From: Fictibacillus nanhaiensis
GTDB lineage: Bacteria; Bacillota; Bacilli; Bacillales; Fictibacillaceae
Length of the DNA stretch: 64,000 bases
NCBI RefSeq assembly: GCF_023715445.1
Contig: NZ_JAMBOD010000001.1
Span: 124,001 to 188,000 of the forward strand
Direction: 5' to 3'
Shown: piece after piece, positions 1 to 8,909 of the stretch
Position numbering within the stretch: position 1 is the stretch's first letter
How the letters are laid out: each line of letters opens with the position of its first letter
Made by a program: the position numbers and the translations under genes
The notes under the pieces: generated by a model
What the model was told of the DNA's origin: nothing
Database searches by the model: none
The model's input: the letters and a program-made list of their open reading frames with translations, nothing else

Positions 1-2078
1 ATAGTTGCATCAATAAAAATAGCTAAAGCTATTGCAATTCCAATCTGTTTAACTGGCATCACATCTGTAAATGCAAAAGAACCTGTGATTACTATCATGA
101 TAGCCGCTGCAGATGTAATGATCTTTGATGTGGAAGTCAAACCGTGTAATGTAGCTTTATCATTGTCGGCGGTTTCTTCATATATTTCTTGTATTCTTGA
201 GATCAAGAACACCTCATAGTCCATACTTAATCCAAAAACAATACCAAAAGTAAATACAGGAATCATTAAGCCGATCTCAACAGGTTCCATGATTGTTCCG
301 CTTTGGAAGATCCATACAAGAATACCGAAAGTGGCTGCTAAACTTAGCATGTTCATAAGTATTGCTTTTAGCGGTATAAAAACAGACCTGAATGCAATCA
401 TAAGTATGAAAAAAGTAGCAGCAAGTACAACAGCTAATCCGTAAGGTGCTTTTTCAATAATTTCATCAAAAATTTCTTGATTAAACTTTGTTGTTCCGCC
501 AATCGTTAAAGAAAGACCTTCATATTTCTTTTCCCATTCCTTGACAAACTGTTTTGCTGTATCACCAGTTACATCAACCGATAGATATGTGCGAATGACA
601 GCGGTTTGATCATTTATGAAAGGTTCTAAAACAGGAGATAATCGTTGTTTTCCTTGCTCTGTCTGTAGTACTTGGAATAGTTCAGTACTGTTTAACTGAT
701 TTGTATAATCAAAAATTGATTCAGTTTTTGCAACCTCTTTTTCATCCTGAAGATCTTTAACTAACTGATCTAAAGATTTCATGGCATTTTTATCCTGTAA
801 ATATGACTTTTCAGACTCAGCAACGATTAAAACTGGGTAAAGCTCGTCCTCACCAAAAGTCTTTTCGAACTTTTCAAATGCCGTTCTGGATTCATAATCC
901 GGCGGTAAAGCTTCTGCTTCTGGAATTGAAAGTTTCATATCCTGAACAGGTGTAACCGAAAAACCAAGTAAAAGGGCTGCAAATAGTGTCATCATTACGG
1001 GACGTTTCATAACAAAGGATGCAAAAGAATGCCATACAGACCGTTGATTTTCTCTTGGTCTAAAAATTCTTAATGCGTTTACACGAGCACCAAGAACAGC
1101 AAGCAGAGCAGGCAGGAATGTCACAGCATTTAATACAGATAAAACGACAACAACCATTCCGCCTATCGCTACAGTTTTAAAGATATCGATATCGATAAGT
1201 AGCATTCCTGATAATCCTAAAAACACACATAAGCCTGAAAAGGCGATAGATCTTCCCGCTGTTTGCACCGAGATAACTGTCGCTTTTTCAACACCTTGAG
1301 CTAGTTCTTCTCTAAAGCGGTTCACGAGGAGCAGCGCAAAATCAATTCCTAATGCCAATCCAATCATTGGTACAACATTCAACAGAAAGATACTTACATT
1401 AGCTTCTAATCCGTAGAAGTATAAAAGTCCAAGAGAACTTGCTACACTAATTAATCCGATAATAATCGGCAGTCCAGCGGCAACAAGACCTCCAAATGCC
1501 AGCAGCAGTATTATAAGGGCAGCTGGAATTCCAATAGCTTCCGCTCTGGCTAAATCCTGTTGGCTTGCTGTATTCATATCCTCTGCAATAACAGGACCGC
1601 CTGTTAATGAAACAGAAACATCACCATCTTTGGGCAGTTTTTCTCTTATCTGTTCAATAGATTCTTTTAAATCATTGAAACTTTTATCAAAACGGATGGA
1701 AGCGAAAGCCACATGGTCTTTAATCATTTTATCAGGTGCATCATAAGGACTTTGAACACCTACAGCATCTTCAACATCCCTTACGGATTTTAGTGTATGA
1801 TCTACATACTGTTTATACTTATCATCATCAGTGTTATACTTTTTTGAATCAAAAACTAACATGACGGACGACTTAGGCTGATTAAACTTATCTTGAAGGG
1901 TATTCTCAACTTTTGAAAAAGACCCATCCATCTCAAAACCGCTTCCATTTAAGATGGAAGGAAGTTTAACTGCATAAAATCCTAATAGAATGGTAGTCAG
2001 GATCCAAAATGCTATAATTATAATACGGAATCGGTATGTAATTCTTCCCAAAATTAAGAAGGGGGAGCTTTTTTTCAT
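1..2078 (-). CDS. MMPL/RND-family transporter, partial (C-terminus outside the window)
   Basis: The reading frame starts at an ATG with an AAGGAGG ribosome site about 7 bases upstream and stays open to the window edge, giving 692 codons. The protein has one N-terminal membrane helix (about residues 12-34), a soluble extracytoplasmic domain, a block of helices (about 170-340), a second soluble domain and a second helix block. The repeated two-half layout and the helix-embedded Asp in the GLALGIDFAL segment are typical of MMPL proteins (YdfJ/YdgH type), which export lipids or hydrophobic compounds using the proton gradient. The gene is divergent from the methyltransferase gene on the other side. 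The substrate cannot be told from sequence. The family call is firm; the C-terminus is missing only because the window ends. Confidence 0.9.
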   Translation of the reverse strand, partial: MKKSSPFLILGRITYRFRIIIIAFWILTTILLGFYAVKLPSILNGSGFEMDGSFSKVENTLQDKFNQPKSSVMLVFDSKKYNTDDDKYKQYVDHTLKSVRDVEDAVGVQSPYDAPDKMIKDHVAFASIRFDKSFNDLKESIEQIREKLPKDGDVSVSLTGGPVIAEDMNTASQQDLARAEAIGIPAALIILLLAFGGLVAAGLPIIIGLISVASSLGLLYFYGLEANVSIFLLNVVPMIGLALGIDFALLLVNRFREELAQGVEKATVISVQTAGRSIAFSGLCVFLGLSGMLLIDIDIFKTVAIGGMVVVVLSVLNAVTFLPALLAVLGARVNALRIFRPRENQRSVWHSFASFVMKRPVMMTLFAALLLGFSVTPVQDMKLSIPEAEALPPDYESRTAFEKFEKTFGEDELYPVLIVAESEKSYLQDKNAMKSLDQLVKDLQDEKEVAKTESIFDYTNQLNSTELFQVLQTEQGKQRLSPVLEPFINDQTAVIRTYLSVDVTGDTAKQFVKEWEKKYEGLSLTIGGTTKFNQEIFDEIIEKAPYGLAVVLAATFFILMIAFRSVFIPLKAILMNMLSLAATFGILVWIFQSGTIMEPVEIGLMIPVFTFGIVFGLSMDYEVFLISRIQEIYEETADNDKATLHGLTSTSKIITSAAAIMIVITGSFAFTDVMPVKQIGIAIALAIFIDAT

Positions 2079-2185
2079 GATGGAGCCTCCTTGTATATAT
2101 CTTCCCATATTTTAGGTTTGTTCCAAGTGATATGCAAACAATTCGTTATCTGTTAAGGCAATATTTTTCAGACAGGGTGTGCCAT

Positions 2186-2956
2186 ATGATCATTACGACA
2201 GCAGGTAAGAATGCAGCCAGAATACAAGATAAAGCAAAACAAGTGGCCTTTTCATTAGAAAGTCCCTTTATTGATAGAGGTAGCTATTCGATTGCTTCAA
2301 TCATTGAACGATATAATGACGATGTTTTGATGATTGGAGTCGATAAAATATCCTTCCATCCAAAAGACAGGAGCTCACCTTTTTTCTTTCACCCTAATTC
2401 ATCTATGTTTAGGGTAAAACAACTTCTAAGAGGGGAGAGAGATCCATTTGTTGAAGCTGCAAAATTAAGAAAAGATATGACTGTTCTTGATTGTACACTT
2501 GGATTAGGTTCCGATTCCATAGTTGCAAGTCTGGTAACCGGTGAAAATGGAAGAGTTACAGGAATAGAAAGCAGTATAGCCATATCATTTGTTGTAAAAA
2601 GCGGCTTAAAGGTTTGGGAAAGCAATCTGCTAGAAATGAACGACGCAATGAAGCGTATTGAAGTGATTCATGGTGATCATTATGAATTCTTAAAAAAGAC
2701 TGAGGATAATCATTATGATGTAGTATACTTCGATCCAATGTTTGAATCGACTGTGCAATCACCTGGAATACAAGGTTTAAAAGGAAGTGCTGATTATCGT
2801 GTCATAACAAACAAAATCATTGAGGAAGCTTTGAGAGTTGCATCCCAGCGGGTTGTGATGAAAGATAGCAGAAACAGCAGTAAATTTAAAGAGCTTGGTT
2901 TCAATATAATTCAGCGTAATGCAAGCTTTTTATATGGAGTCATTGAAAAATTTTAA
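2186..2956 (+). CDS. Class I SAM-dependent methyltransferase, RsmJ-like (YpiP-type)
   Basis: This is a 256-residue protein with a Rossmann methyltransferase core. Motif I (DCTLGLGSDS) lies near residue 100 and the catalytic-loop motif DPMFE near residue 183. The DPMF form is shared with RsmJ, which methylates guanine N2 in 16S rRNA, so an RNA guanine target is possible but inferred. An in-frame ATG exists 54 bases upstream at 2132, but the start at 2186 has an AGGG-type ribosome site and gives the expected MIITTAGK-like N-terminus. The threonine aldolase gene follows after 19 bases, so the two are probably co-transcribed. Confidence 0.8.
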   Translation: MIITTAGKNAARIQDKAKQVAFSLESPFIDRGSYSIASIIERYNDDVLMIGVDKISFHPKDRSSPFFFHPNSSMFRVKQLLRGERDPFVEAAKLRKDMTVLDCTLGLGSDSIVASLVTGENGRVTGIESSIAISFVVKSGLKVWESNLLEMNDAMKRIEVIHGDHYEFLKKTEDNHYDVVYFDPMFESTVQSPGIQGLKGSADYRVITNKIIEEALRVASQRVVMKDSRNSSKFKELGFNIIQRNASFLYGVIEKF

Positions 2957-2975
2957 ATAAATTAGAGGTGATAGA

Positions 2976-3995
2976 ATGATTGACTTAAGAAGCGATACAT
3001 TGACACAGCCGACACAAAGAATGCGGGAAGCCATTTATGAAGCAACAGTAGGGGATGATGTATACGGTGAAGATCCCACGATTAACAGATTAGAAGAGCT
3101 GGCAGCTGATATGCTCGGCAAAGAAAATGCATTATTTGTTACTAGCGGTACACAAGGGAATCAATTAGCAGTTCTGTCTTATTGTTCACCAGGAGATGAA
3201 ATCATTGTAGAGTCCGAATCTCATATTTTCTTTTACGAAGGTGCAGCAATATCTGCTTTAGCCGGTGTACAGCCACGGACTATAAACGGGATAAAGGGAG
3301 AGATGAACCCATCTGATGTCAGAAATGCAATCCGTTCACAAGACATCCATTTTCCTGATACTTCTTTAATCTGTATTGAAAACACACATAATCGTTCTGG
3401 AGGCTCGATCGTTTCCTCAGATAACATGAGAGCCATCTACAAAATTGCGCAACAAGCATCAATACCTGTACATATCGATGGTGCACGTTTATTCAATGCT
3501 GCTGTTGCTTCGGACAAACAGGTACAAGAATATACACAATACTGTGATTCCGTACAAGTTTGTTTATCAAAGGGATTAGGTTCACCTGTAGGTTCACTTA
3601 TCGCAGGAAACAAGGAGTTTATTAAAAGAGCGCGAAAATGGAGAAAACGACTTGGCGGCGGTATGAGACAAGCAGGATTCCTTGCTGCCAGCGGCATCAT
3701 ATCTTTAACTGAAATGGTAGAACGATTATCTGAAGACCATGAAAAAGCATCGAGACTGGCAGATGCTATAGAAGATATTGGAGGACTTTCTTTATTAAAT
3801 AGACCAGACACCAATATCGTAATAGTAAATATTGAAGAGACGAAGAAATCCAACGAAGAATTTTTAAATGACCTAAAAAAAGAAGGAGTTCTTGCTGTAT
3901 CATTTGGAGAAGGTTTAATCAGGCTGACGACTCATTACGATGTAAGTTCACAAGATATCGATCAAGCTATTACTGCATTGAAAAGAATTATATAA
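2976..3995 (+). CDS. ltaE: Low-specificity L-threonine aldolase
   Basis: A 339-residue PLP enzyme of fold type I that splits L-threonine or L-allo-threonine into glycine and acetaldehyde. The N-terminus MIDLRSDTLTQPT, the SGTQGNQLA segment and the GDDVYGEDPT segment are family hallmarks. The PLP-binding lysine is Lys199 in SKGLGSPVGS, and the HIDGARLFNAA segment carries the cofactor-contacting Asp. Length is normal for the family. It starts at an ATG with a GAGGTG ribosome site, 19 bases after the methyltransferase gene, and converges on the amidase gene. Cytoplasmic; role in glycine/threonine turnover. Confidence 0.95.
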   Translation: MIDLRSDTLTQPTQRMREAIYEATVGDDVYGEDPTINRLEELAADMLGKENALFVTSGTQGNQLAVLSYCSPGDEIIVESESHIFFYEGAAISALAGVQPRTINGIKGEMNPSDVRNAIRSQDIHFPDTSLICIENTHNRSGGSIVSSDNMRAIYKIAQQASIPVHIDGARLFNAAVASDKQVQEYTQYCDSVQVCLSKGLGSPVGSLIAGNKEFIKRARKWRKRLGGGMRQAGFLAASGIISLTEMVERLSEDHEKASRLADAIEDIGGLSLLNRPDTNIVIVNIEETKKSNEEFLNDLKKEGVLAVSFGEGLIRLTTHYDVSSQDIDQAITALKRII

Positions 3996-4008
3996 TTAAG
4001 AAAAAAAA

Positions 4009-4023
4009 CGGGGGATGACCCCG
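4009..4023 (-). terminator. Rho-independent terminator for the amidase gene
   Basis: On the minus strand, directly after the amidase stop codon, a short CGGGG/CCCCG stem with a 5-base loop is followed by eight T residues. On the plus strand it lacks a T-run, so it serves the amidase gene only. Confidence 0.7.
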
Positions 4024-4027
4024 GTTA

Positions 4028-5485
4028 TCATTTCATCACGATCGGCTTGCGTTTTTGACTTAATTGTTCGTAAGCATAAGCTATCTCTATTAGTCTTTTT
4101 TCAGAGAAGGCTTCACCAGTTAAGACAACACTAAGCGGTAATCCATTATCGTCAAATCCTGATGGAATTGAAATAGAAGGATAGCCGGCTTTTGCAGGAA
4201 TTCCATACCATACATCATTTGGGCTAATAAGTGCATCGAGTTTATTTTCATTTATGGCTAAATCGATTCCGTTATTTTGTGTATTCTCAATATCATTCAA
4301 TCTGGACTCTAAATAAACAGGACTTGTAAATGTTCCATCAGTCTGATCACTTTCAATCAATAATTCTTGATTATGTTTTAGACAATCCTCTTTATGTTTT
4401 TCGTTATATGCAATGATATCTGATAACGTCTGTAATTTTAGATCAGGGGATACAGTCTTTAAGTAATTATTGATTCCAGATTTAAATTCATGCAGCAAAA
4501 CGTTATAATCTAATCCTTCTTTTTCTAATGGAGAGATTTGTTCCAAATAAATAATCTCTGCTCCTTCTTGTTTAATATCAGATAGAGCCTGGTCAAACAC
4601 CGACTTTTGTATTTCATTTAAATCTCTGATACAAAATTCATAAGCTACACCGATTCGTTTGCCTTTTAATGAAGAATTTGCCAGTCCATCCGTATAAGAG
4701 AGGTCAGAAGGTGAACAATGAGTGGCAGAATCAAAAAAGTCATAACCTGATAAAACCTCAAGCAAAACTGCAGCATCTTTTACATTTCTCGCCATTGGAC
4801 CAGCAGTATCCTGACTGATAGAAATAGGGATTATTCCAGTTCTGGATACAAGACCTACCGTGGGCTTAATTCCAACAATATTGTTGTTTCCAGCAGGACA
4901 TAAGATAGAGCCTGATGTTTCAGTTCCTACTGCCAGCATTGTAAAATTACAAGCAACCGCTGCTGCAGATCCTGAACTTGAACCACTTACGTCGAGAACT
5001 CCAGGTCCATAAGCATTTAAAACTTGACCACCTCTGGAACTAAAACCATTCGGCATATCATAAGCCATAAAGTTTGCCCATTCTGTCATATTTGCTTTTC
5101 CAAGAATAACCGCACCAGCATCTCTAAGTTTCTCCACGATAAAAGCATCTTTCTTGGCATAATGATTTTGAAGTGCTAATGAACCTGCACTTGTATGCAT
5201 TTGGTCTGCTGTATCGATGTTGTCTTTAATAAGGACGGGTACACCATGTAAAGGTCCGCGGACTTTTCCGTTCTTTCGTTCAGCATCCATATTTCGAGCT
5301 ATAAAGAGAGCCTCAGGATTTACCTCTAATACCGAATTGATAGAAGGACCGGATTTATCATACTTCGCAATACGGAACAAATAATATTTCACCAGATCAA
5401 ATGACGTCAATTCTCCCTTTTCCAAATAAGTATGTAACTGTTCCAGCGTCATTTCTTCAATTTGCAACAGGTTTATTTGTGACAT
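4028..5485 (-). CDS. Amidase signature family amidase
   Basis: A 485-residue protein with the complete amidase signature. The Ser-cisSer-Lys triad is visible: Lys87 in VLIKDNI, the cis-Ser in SGSSSGSA (about residue 170), and the nucleophile Ser193 in GTETSGSI. Such enzymes hydrolyse amides; GatA is a member, but this protein is not next to gatC or gatB and has the LPLSVVLTGEAF-type C-terminus of stand-alone amidases. The start ATG has a GAGAGGAAG ribosome site. It is a monocistronic gene facing ltaE. Substrate unknown; no signal peptide is seen, so it is probably cytoplasmic. Confidence 0.9.
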   Translation of the reverse strand: MSQINLLQIEEMTLEQLHTYLEKGELTSFDLVKYYLFRIAKYDKSGPSINSVLEVNPEALFIARNMDAERKNGKVRGPLHGVPVLIKDNIDTADQMHTSAGSLALQNHYAKKDAFIVEKLRDAGAVILGKANMTEWANFMAYDMPNGFSSRGGQVLNAYGPGVLDVSGSSSGSAAAVACNFTMLAVGTETSGSILCPAGNNNIVGIKPTVGLVSRTGIIPISISQDTAGPMARNVKDAAVLLEVLSGYDFFDSATHCSPSDLSYTDGLANSSLKGKRIGVAYEFCIRDLNEIQKSVFDQALSDIKQEGAEIIYLEQISPLEKEGLDYNVLLHEFKSGINNYLKTVSPDLKLQTLSDIIAYNEKHKEDCLKHNQELLIESDQTDGTFTSPVYLESRLNDIENTQNNGIDLAINENKLDALISPNDVWYGIPAKAGYPSISIPSGFDDNGLPLSVVLTGEAFSEKRLIEIAYAYEQLSQKRKPIVMK

Positions 5486-5576
5486 TTTGCAACTTCCTCT
5501 CTTATTTACTCAATACTTATTATATAAAACTGTCGCAAAAAAAGGAATTTTCATATTATTACTAGAATACATAAAA

Positions 5577-5601
5577 AAAGACCCGCATCATGCAGACCTT
5601 T
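5577..5601 (-). terminator. Rho-independent terminator for the DUF6081-like gene
   Basis: On the minus strand an 11-bp stem (three G-U pairs) with a TGA loop is followed by seven T residues, 24 bases past the stop codon of the upstream gene. Confidence 0.75.
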
Positions 5602-5625
5602 ACGGAATTTACCCGAATGATTGTA

Positions 5626-6366
5626 TCAATTTTCAATGAAGACTTTCATAGGTGACCATTCACCGATTATACCTTGACCATGAAGTGAAGTACTTCCATC
5701 AGGCGACAAATCTTTTTCTGTCATCAAACCAAGTGCGACAGTAAATTCATTAAACTTAATCGGAACATTCCTTTCCCTTCGCACTTCTTCGCCATTTACT
5801 ATGAAGATTACTTCATCAGCGGCACGGTTGTAGGTGATTTGATACTCGTTCCAATCTCTACTATAAAAGTCGGATTCTTCTTTAAAGATACAAAAATATT
5901 TTGTTTTCTTCGTTTCTGGTACGGTAACACCTGGGAAAGGCAGTACAGCATACACGCTTGAAAATTGGTCATTACCAGCAAAGAAATCCAGCGCTGCACC
6001 TGTTGTAAAATCCAATAAGTTTACAGAAACAAATCCATCATATAAATCACCAGGAGTTGTACCGATAGGTCGGGAACGCATTTTCCATCGGAAAGATAAA
6101 TTTCCTTCTTCTGGAACTTTTATCGATTCATTCGAGTAATACATGTGTTTTGCATTATCTAAAAACTGAACAGAAGGGTGGGATTTGGTAAAAGGATTTA
6201 CTCGGACATATAGTTGGTCGTTTCTTACAATTACAACTGCTTCCGGTTCTCTAAATTCATGGAAAGATCCATCCGGAAGAGGAAAGCCTCCCATTTTCCA
6301 TGTACCAGATTCTGAAAGTATAGACTGAAAATTACCCAGCACAATTTCTTTTTCAAGTTTATTCAT
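5626..6366 (-). CDS. Conserved hypothetical protein, DUF6081-like beta-sandwich
   Basis: A 246-residue soluble protein without signal peptide or membrane helices. Alternating short beta-strand segments, Trp/Phe-rich turns and a SFRWKMRSR segment suggest a concanavalin-like beta-sandwich. I recall similar Bacillus proteins grouped as DUF6081, but this was not checked. No catalytic motif is evident. The start ATG at 6366 has an AGGAGCTG ribosome site. It is a single-gene transcript ending in its own terminator, and neighbours give no hint of its job. Confidence 0.6.
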   Translation of the reverse strand: MNKLEKEIVLGNFQSILSESGTWKMGGFPLPDGSFHEFREPEAVVIVRNDQLYVRVNPFTKSHPSVQFLDNAKHMYYSNESIKVPEEGNLSFRWKMRSRPIGTTPGDLYDGFVSVNLLDFTTGAALDFFAGNDQFSSVYAVLPFPGVTVPETKKTKYFCIFKEESDFYSRDWNEYQITYNRAADEVIFIVNGEEVRRERNVPIKFNEFTVALGLMTEKDLSPDGSTSLHGQGIIGEWSPMKVFIEN

Positions 6367-6555
6367 TAAACACAGCTCCTAGTTATTTGCTTTATAAGAT
6401 TATTTAATCAAATAAAAAGTATAGAGGCAAATGTTGTCTGTTCTATTAATACCCGTCCATAAAAAAGCTAGATTTCTTGCTTGGACAAGTATATTTCAGA
6501 AAAAACTGAATAATAATGGTATTAAGAGCTCGCAAATCAAAGGAGGGTGTTTTCT

Positions 6556-6840
6556 ATGAAAACGGTGTCTCATATTAATTTACGAAAAGAAAAGGAAAAA
6601 ACGTTTACATGTGATGATAGAATTATGCTTTTTATAACGAAATTTCACTTGAAATCCAAAAGGGACAAATGGTTAACATTACGCTTGCTACTTAGAAAAG
6701 GTTCAGCAGAACTTGTAGAACAGATCCTGGTCAGCTCAGAGTATAGAAGAGATTTTCCAGAACTGCTTGAAGATCAAACCGTCAGGGATTTTTATTTAGA
6801 CTTAAAGAATCCAAAAAAAGAAATGTGTCTTACCATTTAG
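6556..6840 (+). CDS. Small hypothetical protein, 94 residues
   Basis: A near-perfect AGGAGG at 6541-6546 sits 9 bases before this ATG; another in-frame ATG at 6547 directly abuts the ribosome site and is unlikely. The protein is basic, with many Lys and Arg residues in the N-terminal two thirds and an acidic DFPELLEDQ segment near residue 70. It looks mostly helical and has no membrane segment. I do not recognise a family. A strong terminator follows the stop codon immediately. Confidence 0.7.
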   Translation: MKTVSHINLRKEKEKTFTCDDRIMLFITKFHLKSKRDKWLTLRLLLRKGSAELVEQILVSSEYRRDFPELLEDQTVRDFYLDLKNPKKEMCLTI

Positions 6841-6868
6841 CCTTTTGGGAAACCCAAAAGGTTTTCTT
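6841..6868 (+). terminator. Rho-independent terminator
   Basis: A perfect 9-bp stem CCTTTTGGG/CCCAAAAGG with an AAA loop, followed by TTTTCTT, begins right after the stop codon of the small gene. Confidence 0.85.
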
Positions 6869-6940
6869 CTGGCCATTTTTGGTGTGCATGTTCACCTTCA
6901 TTTGTTATAATACTCACAAGAATAAGAAGGAGTATGTGTT

Positions 6941-7315
6941 ATGAAGCGTTATACATTAGAAGAAGCGAATCAATTACTGCCTGTTCTCTCAAAGGAGTTT
7001 GATTCTTTATATAACCTGCAAAGAGAATTCGATTTATGGTATGAATCGTTTCAACAGGTAGAACCACACTTAAATGCTGAGGAAAAAATAGAATGGGAAA
7101 AAAGAATTCAGTATATGGAATTAGAAGCTGAAATTTTCATCTCCAATATTCTTTCTCATGGTGTTTGGTTTGAAGATGCATTTTCATCAACTCTTCATTT
7201 TCCAGCAATATTAGATGGAGAAAAAGGCATTTTCAAATGGCATCCAGATGAACCATTAATAACGGTTTATGAAAGTGCAGAAGAAAAAATCATTCCGTTA
7301 AAATTAGTAAATTAA
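6941..7315 (+). CDS. DUF2203 family protein
   Basis: A 124-residue cytoplasmic protein starting MKRYTLEEANQLLPVL, the typical opening of DUF2203 proteins, and ending in a GIFKWHPDEP segment that matches the family C-terminus. The middle is helical and acidic. Function is unknown for the family. An AGAAGGAG ribosome site precedes the ATG, and a TATAAT-like -10 sequence lies about 30 bases upstream, so it probably has its own promoter. Confidence 0.75.
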   Translation: MKRYTLEEANQLLPVLSKEFDSLYNLQREFDLWYESFQQVEPHLNAEEKIEWEKRIQYMELEAEIFISNILSHGVWFEDAFSSTLHFPAILDGEKGIFKWHPDEPLITVYESAEEKIIPLKLVN

Positions 7316-7395
7316 GACTCTGTTATTTAAATGTTGTAAAAAAGGCTTGTTTTATTTCCGTTTATTGTTTATGATATAACTCGTGACGGTAATTA

Positions 7396-7470
7396 GCGCC
7401 TATAGTGAAATGGATATCACACGAGATTTCGGCTCTCGTATTCTGGGTTCGAATCCTGGTGGGCGCGCCA
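7396..7470 (+). tRNA. tRNA-Arg, anticodon UCG
   Basis: A complete cloverleaf can be folded: a 7-bp acceptor stem (GCGCCTA/TGGGCGC), a GTGA/TCAC D-stem, a perfect 5-bp anticodon stem CGAGA/TCTCG with loop TTTCGGC, a T-arm with TTCGAAT, discriminator G and an encoded CCA. The anticodon is UCG, which reads CGA (Arg). The gene stands alone rather than in a tRNA cluster. Confidence 0.95.
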
Positions 7471-7593
7471 CATTCCAATTGAATAAATGATTATCGGTTT
7501 TTCCGGTACTCACCACGGGGATTAGGTAATTGGGACCGGTGGTTTTTTATTTGGCGTCATAAAAAAACTAACGTTGCAGGTTGGTGATTAATT

Positions 7594-8514
7594 ATGTCAG
7601 AAAAAATGAGAGTACTATTGTATTACAAGTATGTACCGATTGATGATCCTGAAAGCTTTAAGGATGAACATTTAAAGTTTTGTAAGGATTTAGGACTTTT
7701 AGGCCGCATTATTGTCGCGCCGGAAGGAATCAACGGAACAGTTTCAGGTACTTTTGAACAAACACAAATCTATATGGACCATCTAAAAGCAGATCCACGC
7801 TTTGCTGATATTGTCTTTAAAATAGATGAAGTAGAAGAACATACATTTAAAAAAATGTTCGTTCGTCATAAGAAAGAGCTTGTTACTTGGCGTTTTGAAG
7901 ATGATGTTGACCCGAATCAGTTATCTGGTAAACGCTTGTCACCTAAAGAGTTCTACGAAGCACTTCAAGACGAAGATGTTATCGTAATCGATGGACGTAA
8001 TGATTATGAATATGAAATCGGCCATTTCAGAGGTGCTATAAGACCGGATGTAAAGGCTTCACGTGATTTTCCTAAGTGGGTCCGTGAAAACTTAAGCGAA
8101 TTTAAAGATAAGAAAGTTTTAACATATTGTACAGGAGGAATCCGTTGCGAAAAGTTCTCTGGCTTCCTGTTAAAAGAAGGATTCAAAGATGTTTCACAGC
8201 TTGAAGGCGGTATTGTAACTTACGGAAAAGATCCTGAAGTACAAGGACGATTCTGGGATGGCAAATGTTATGTTTTTGACGAACGCATCTCAGTTCCAGT
8301 TAATCGTACTGAAGAAGATGTTGTTGTTTCTAAATGTTATTATTGCGGAACAACAGAAGATCGATACGTAAACTGTGCAAACCCAGAATGTAACAAACAG
8401 CACGTTTGCTGTACGGATTGTGAAGTTAAACATAAGCGTTCATGCACTAAAGAATGTTTAGAACATCCTCGCAACCGTTATGAAACAGAACGTAAAGAAC
8501 AACAAACCCTTTAA
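7594..8514 (+). CDS. trhO: tRNA uridine(34) hydroxylase TrhO (rhodanese family)
   Basis: A 306-residue protein with an N-terminal acylphosphatase-like domain (about 1-95), a central rhodanese domain, and a C-terminal Cys-rich tail. The catalytic cysteine is Cys179 in CTGGIRC, with a second conserved Cys185 in the same loop. The tail has CYYC, CANPEC, CCTDC and CTKEC motifs, probably a zinc site. TrhO makes 5-hydroxyuridine at tRNA wobble position 34 from prephenate-independent oxygen chemistry; that role is known for the family, not shown here. It lies just downstream of a tRNA gene and ends at a strong terminator. Confidence 0.9.
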   Translation: MSEKMRVLLYYKYVPIDDPESFKDEHLKFCKDLGLLGRIIVAPEGINGTVSGTFEQTQIYMDHLKADPRFADIVFKIDEVEEHTFKKMFVRHKKELVTWRFEDDVDPNQLSGKRLSPKEFYEALQDEDVIVIDGRNDYEYEIGHFRGAIRPDVKASRDFPKWVRENLSEFKDKKVLTYCTGGIRCEKFSGFLLKEGFKDVSQLEGGIVTYGKDPEVQGRFWDGKCYVFDERISVPVNRTEEDVVVSKCYYCGTTEDRYVNCANPECNKQHVCCTDCEVKHKRSCTKECLEHPRNRYETERKEQQTL

Positions 8515-8518
8515 AGAT

Positions 8519-8549
8519 AAGCCAGTAAATATACTGGCTTTTTCTTTTT
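8519..8549 (+). terminator. Rho-independent terminator after trhO
   Basis: A perfect 9-bp stem AAGCCAGTA/TACTGGCTT with a 4-base loop is followed by a T-rich tail. Confidence 0.9.
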
Positions 8550-8600
8550 GCCTGTTTTAAAGTAAACTTTAACGACTAATACCAAAGGGGTGGAATATTA

Positions 8601-8909
8601 GTGAACCGCGCAAATGAAATTTCTGAAAGAGTGATCAGTAATTATCAAAAAGATGAGGGAATGATGATTATCATTTATGCCCAATGGTGTGTAAATAACG
8701 GATTAGATCCAAAAGCTGTTTATTTAAATGCATATCCGGGACAAGCGAATAATGAGTACGTTATGCATATGCTCGAACAAACTGTTACACATGAAGAAGC
8801 AGAACCTATTTCCAATGAGATGCTTCTGCAGGTTTTATCTTTGTTTGGAAATGAAGATCTTGCTTATGCTGTTTCTAAAGAAATTGAAATGATGGAGGCG
8901 AAAGAATGA
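8601..8909 (+). CDS. Hypothetical protein co-expressed with kapB, 102 residues
   Basis: A 102-residue acidic, mostly helical protein without signal or membrane segments. It starts at GTG with an AAGGGGTGG ribosome site. Its stop codon overlaps the kapB start by four bases (ATGA), so the two are translationally coupled and probably work together. I do not recognise a named family. The segment IIIYAQWCVNNGLDP suggests a conserved helical core. A link to KapB and the sporulation phosphorelay is suggested only by the overlap. Confidence 0.75.
   Translation: MNRANEISERVISNYQKDEGMMIIIYAQWCVNNGLDPKAVYLNAYPGQANNEYVMHMLEQTVTHEEAEPISNEMLLQVLSLFGNEDLAYAVSKEIEMMEAKE

Noticed and set aside
7500-7550. Terminator after tRNA-Arg
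   Set aside because: Only ACCAC/GTGGT can pair across a loop of more than 20 bases before the T-run, so the structure is not convincing.
7396-7600. tRNA gene as an integration site
   Set aside because: No integrase, no repeated 3' tRNA fragment and no foreign gene block are seen downstream; trhO follows directly.
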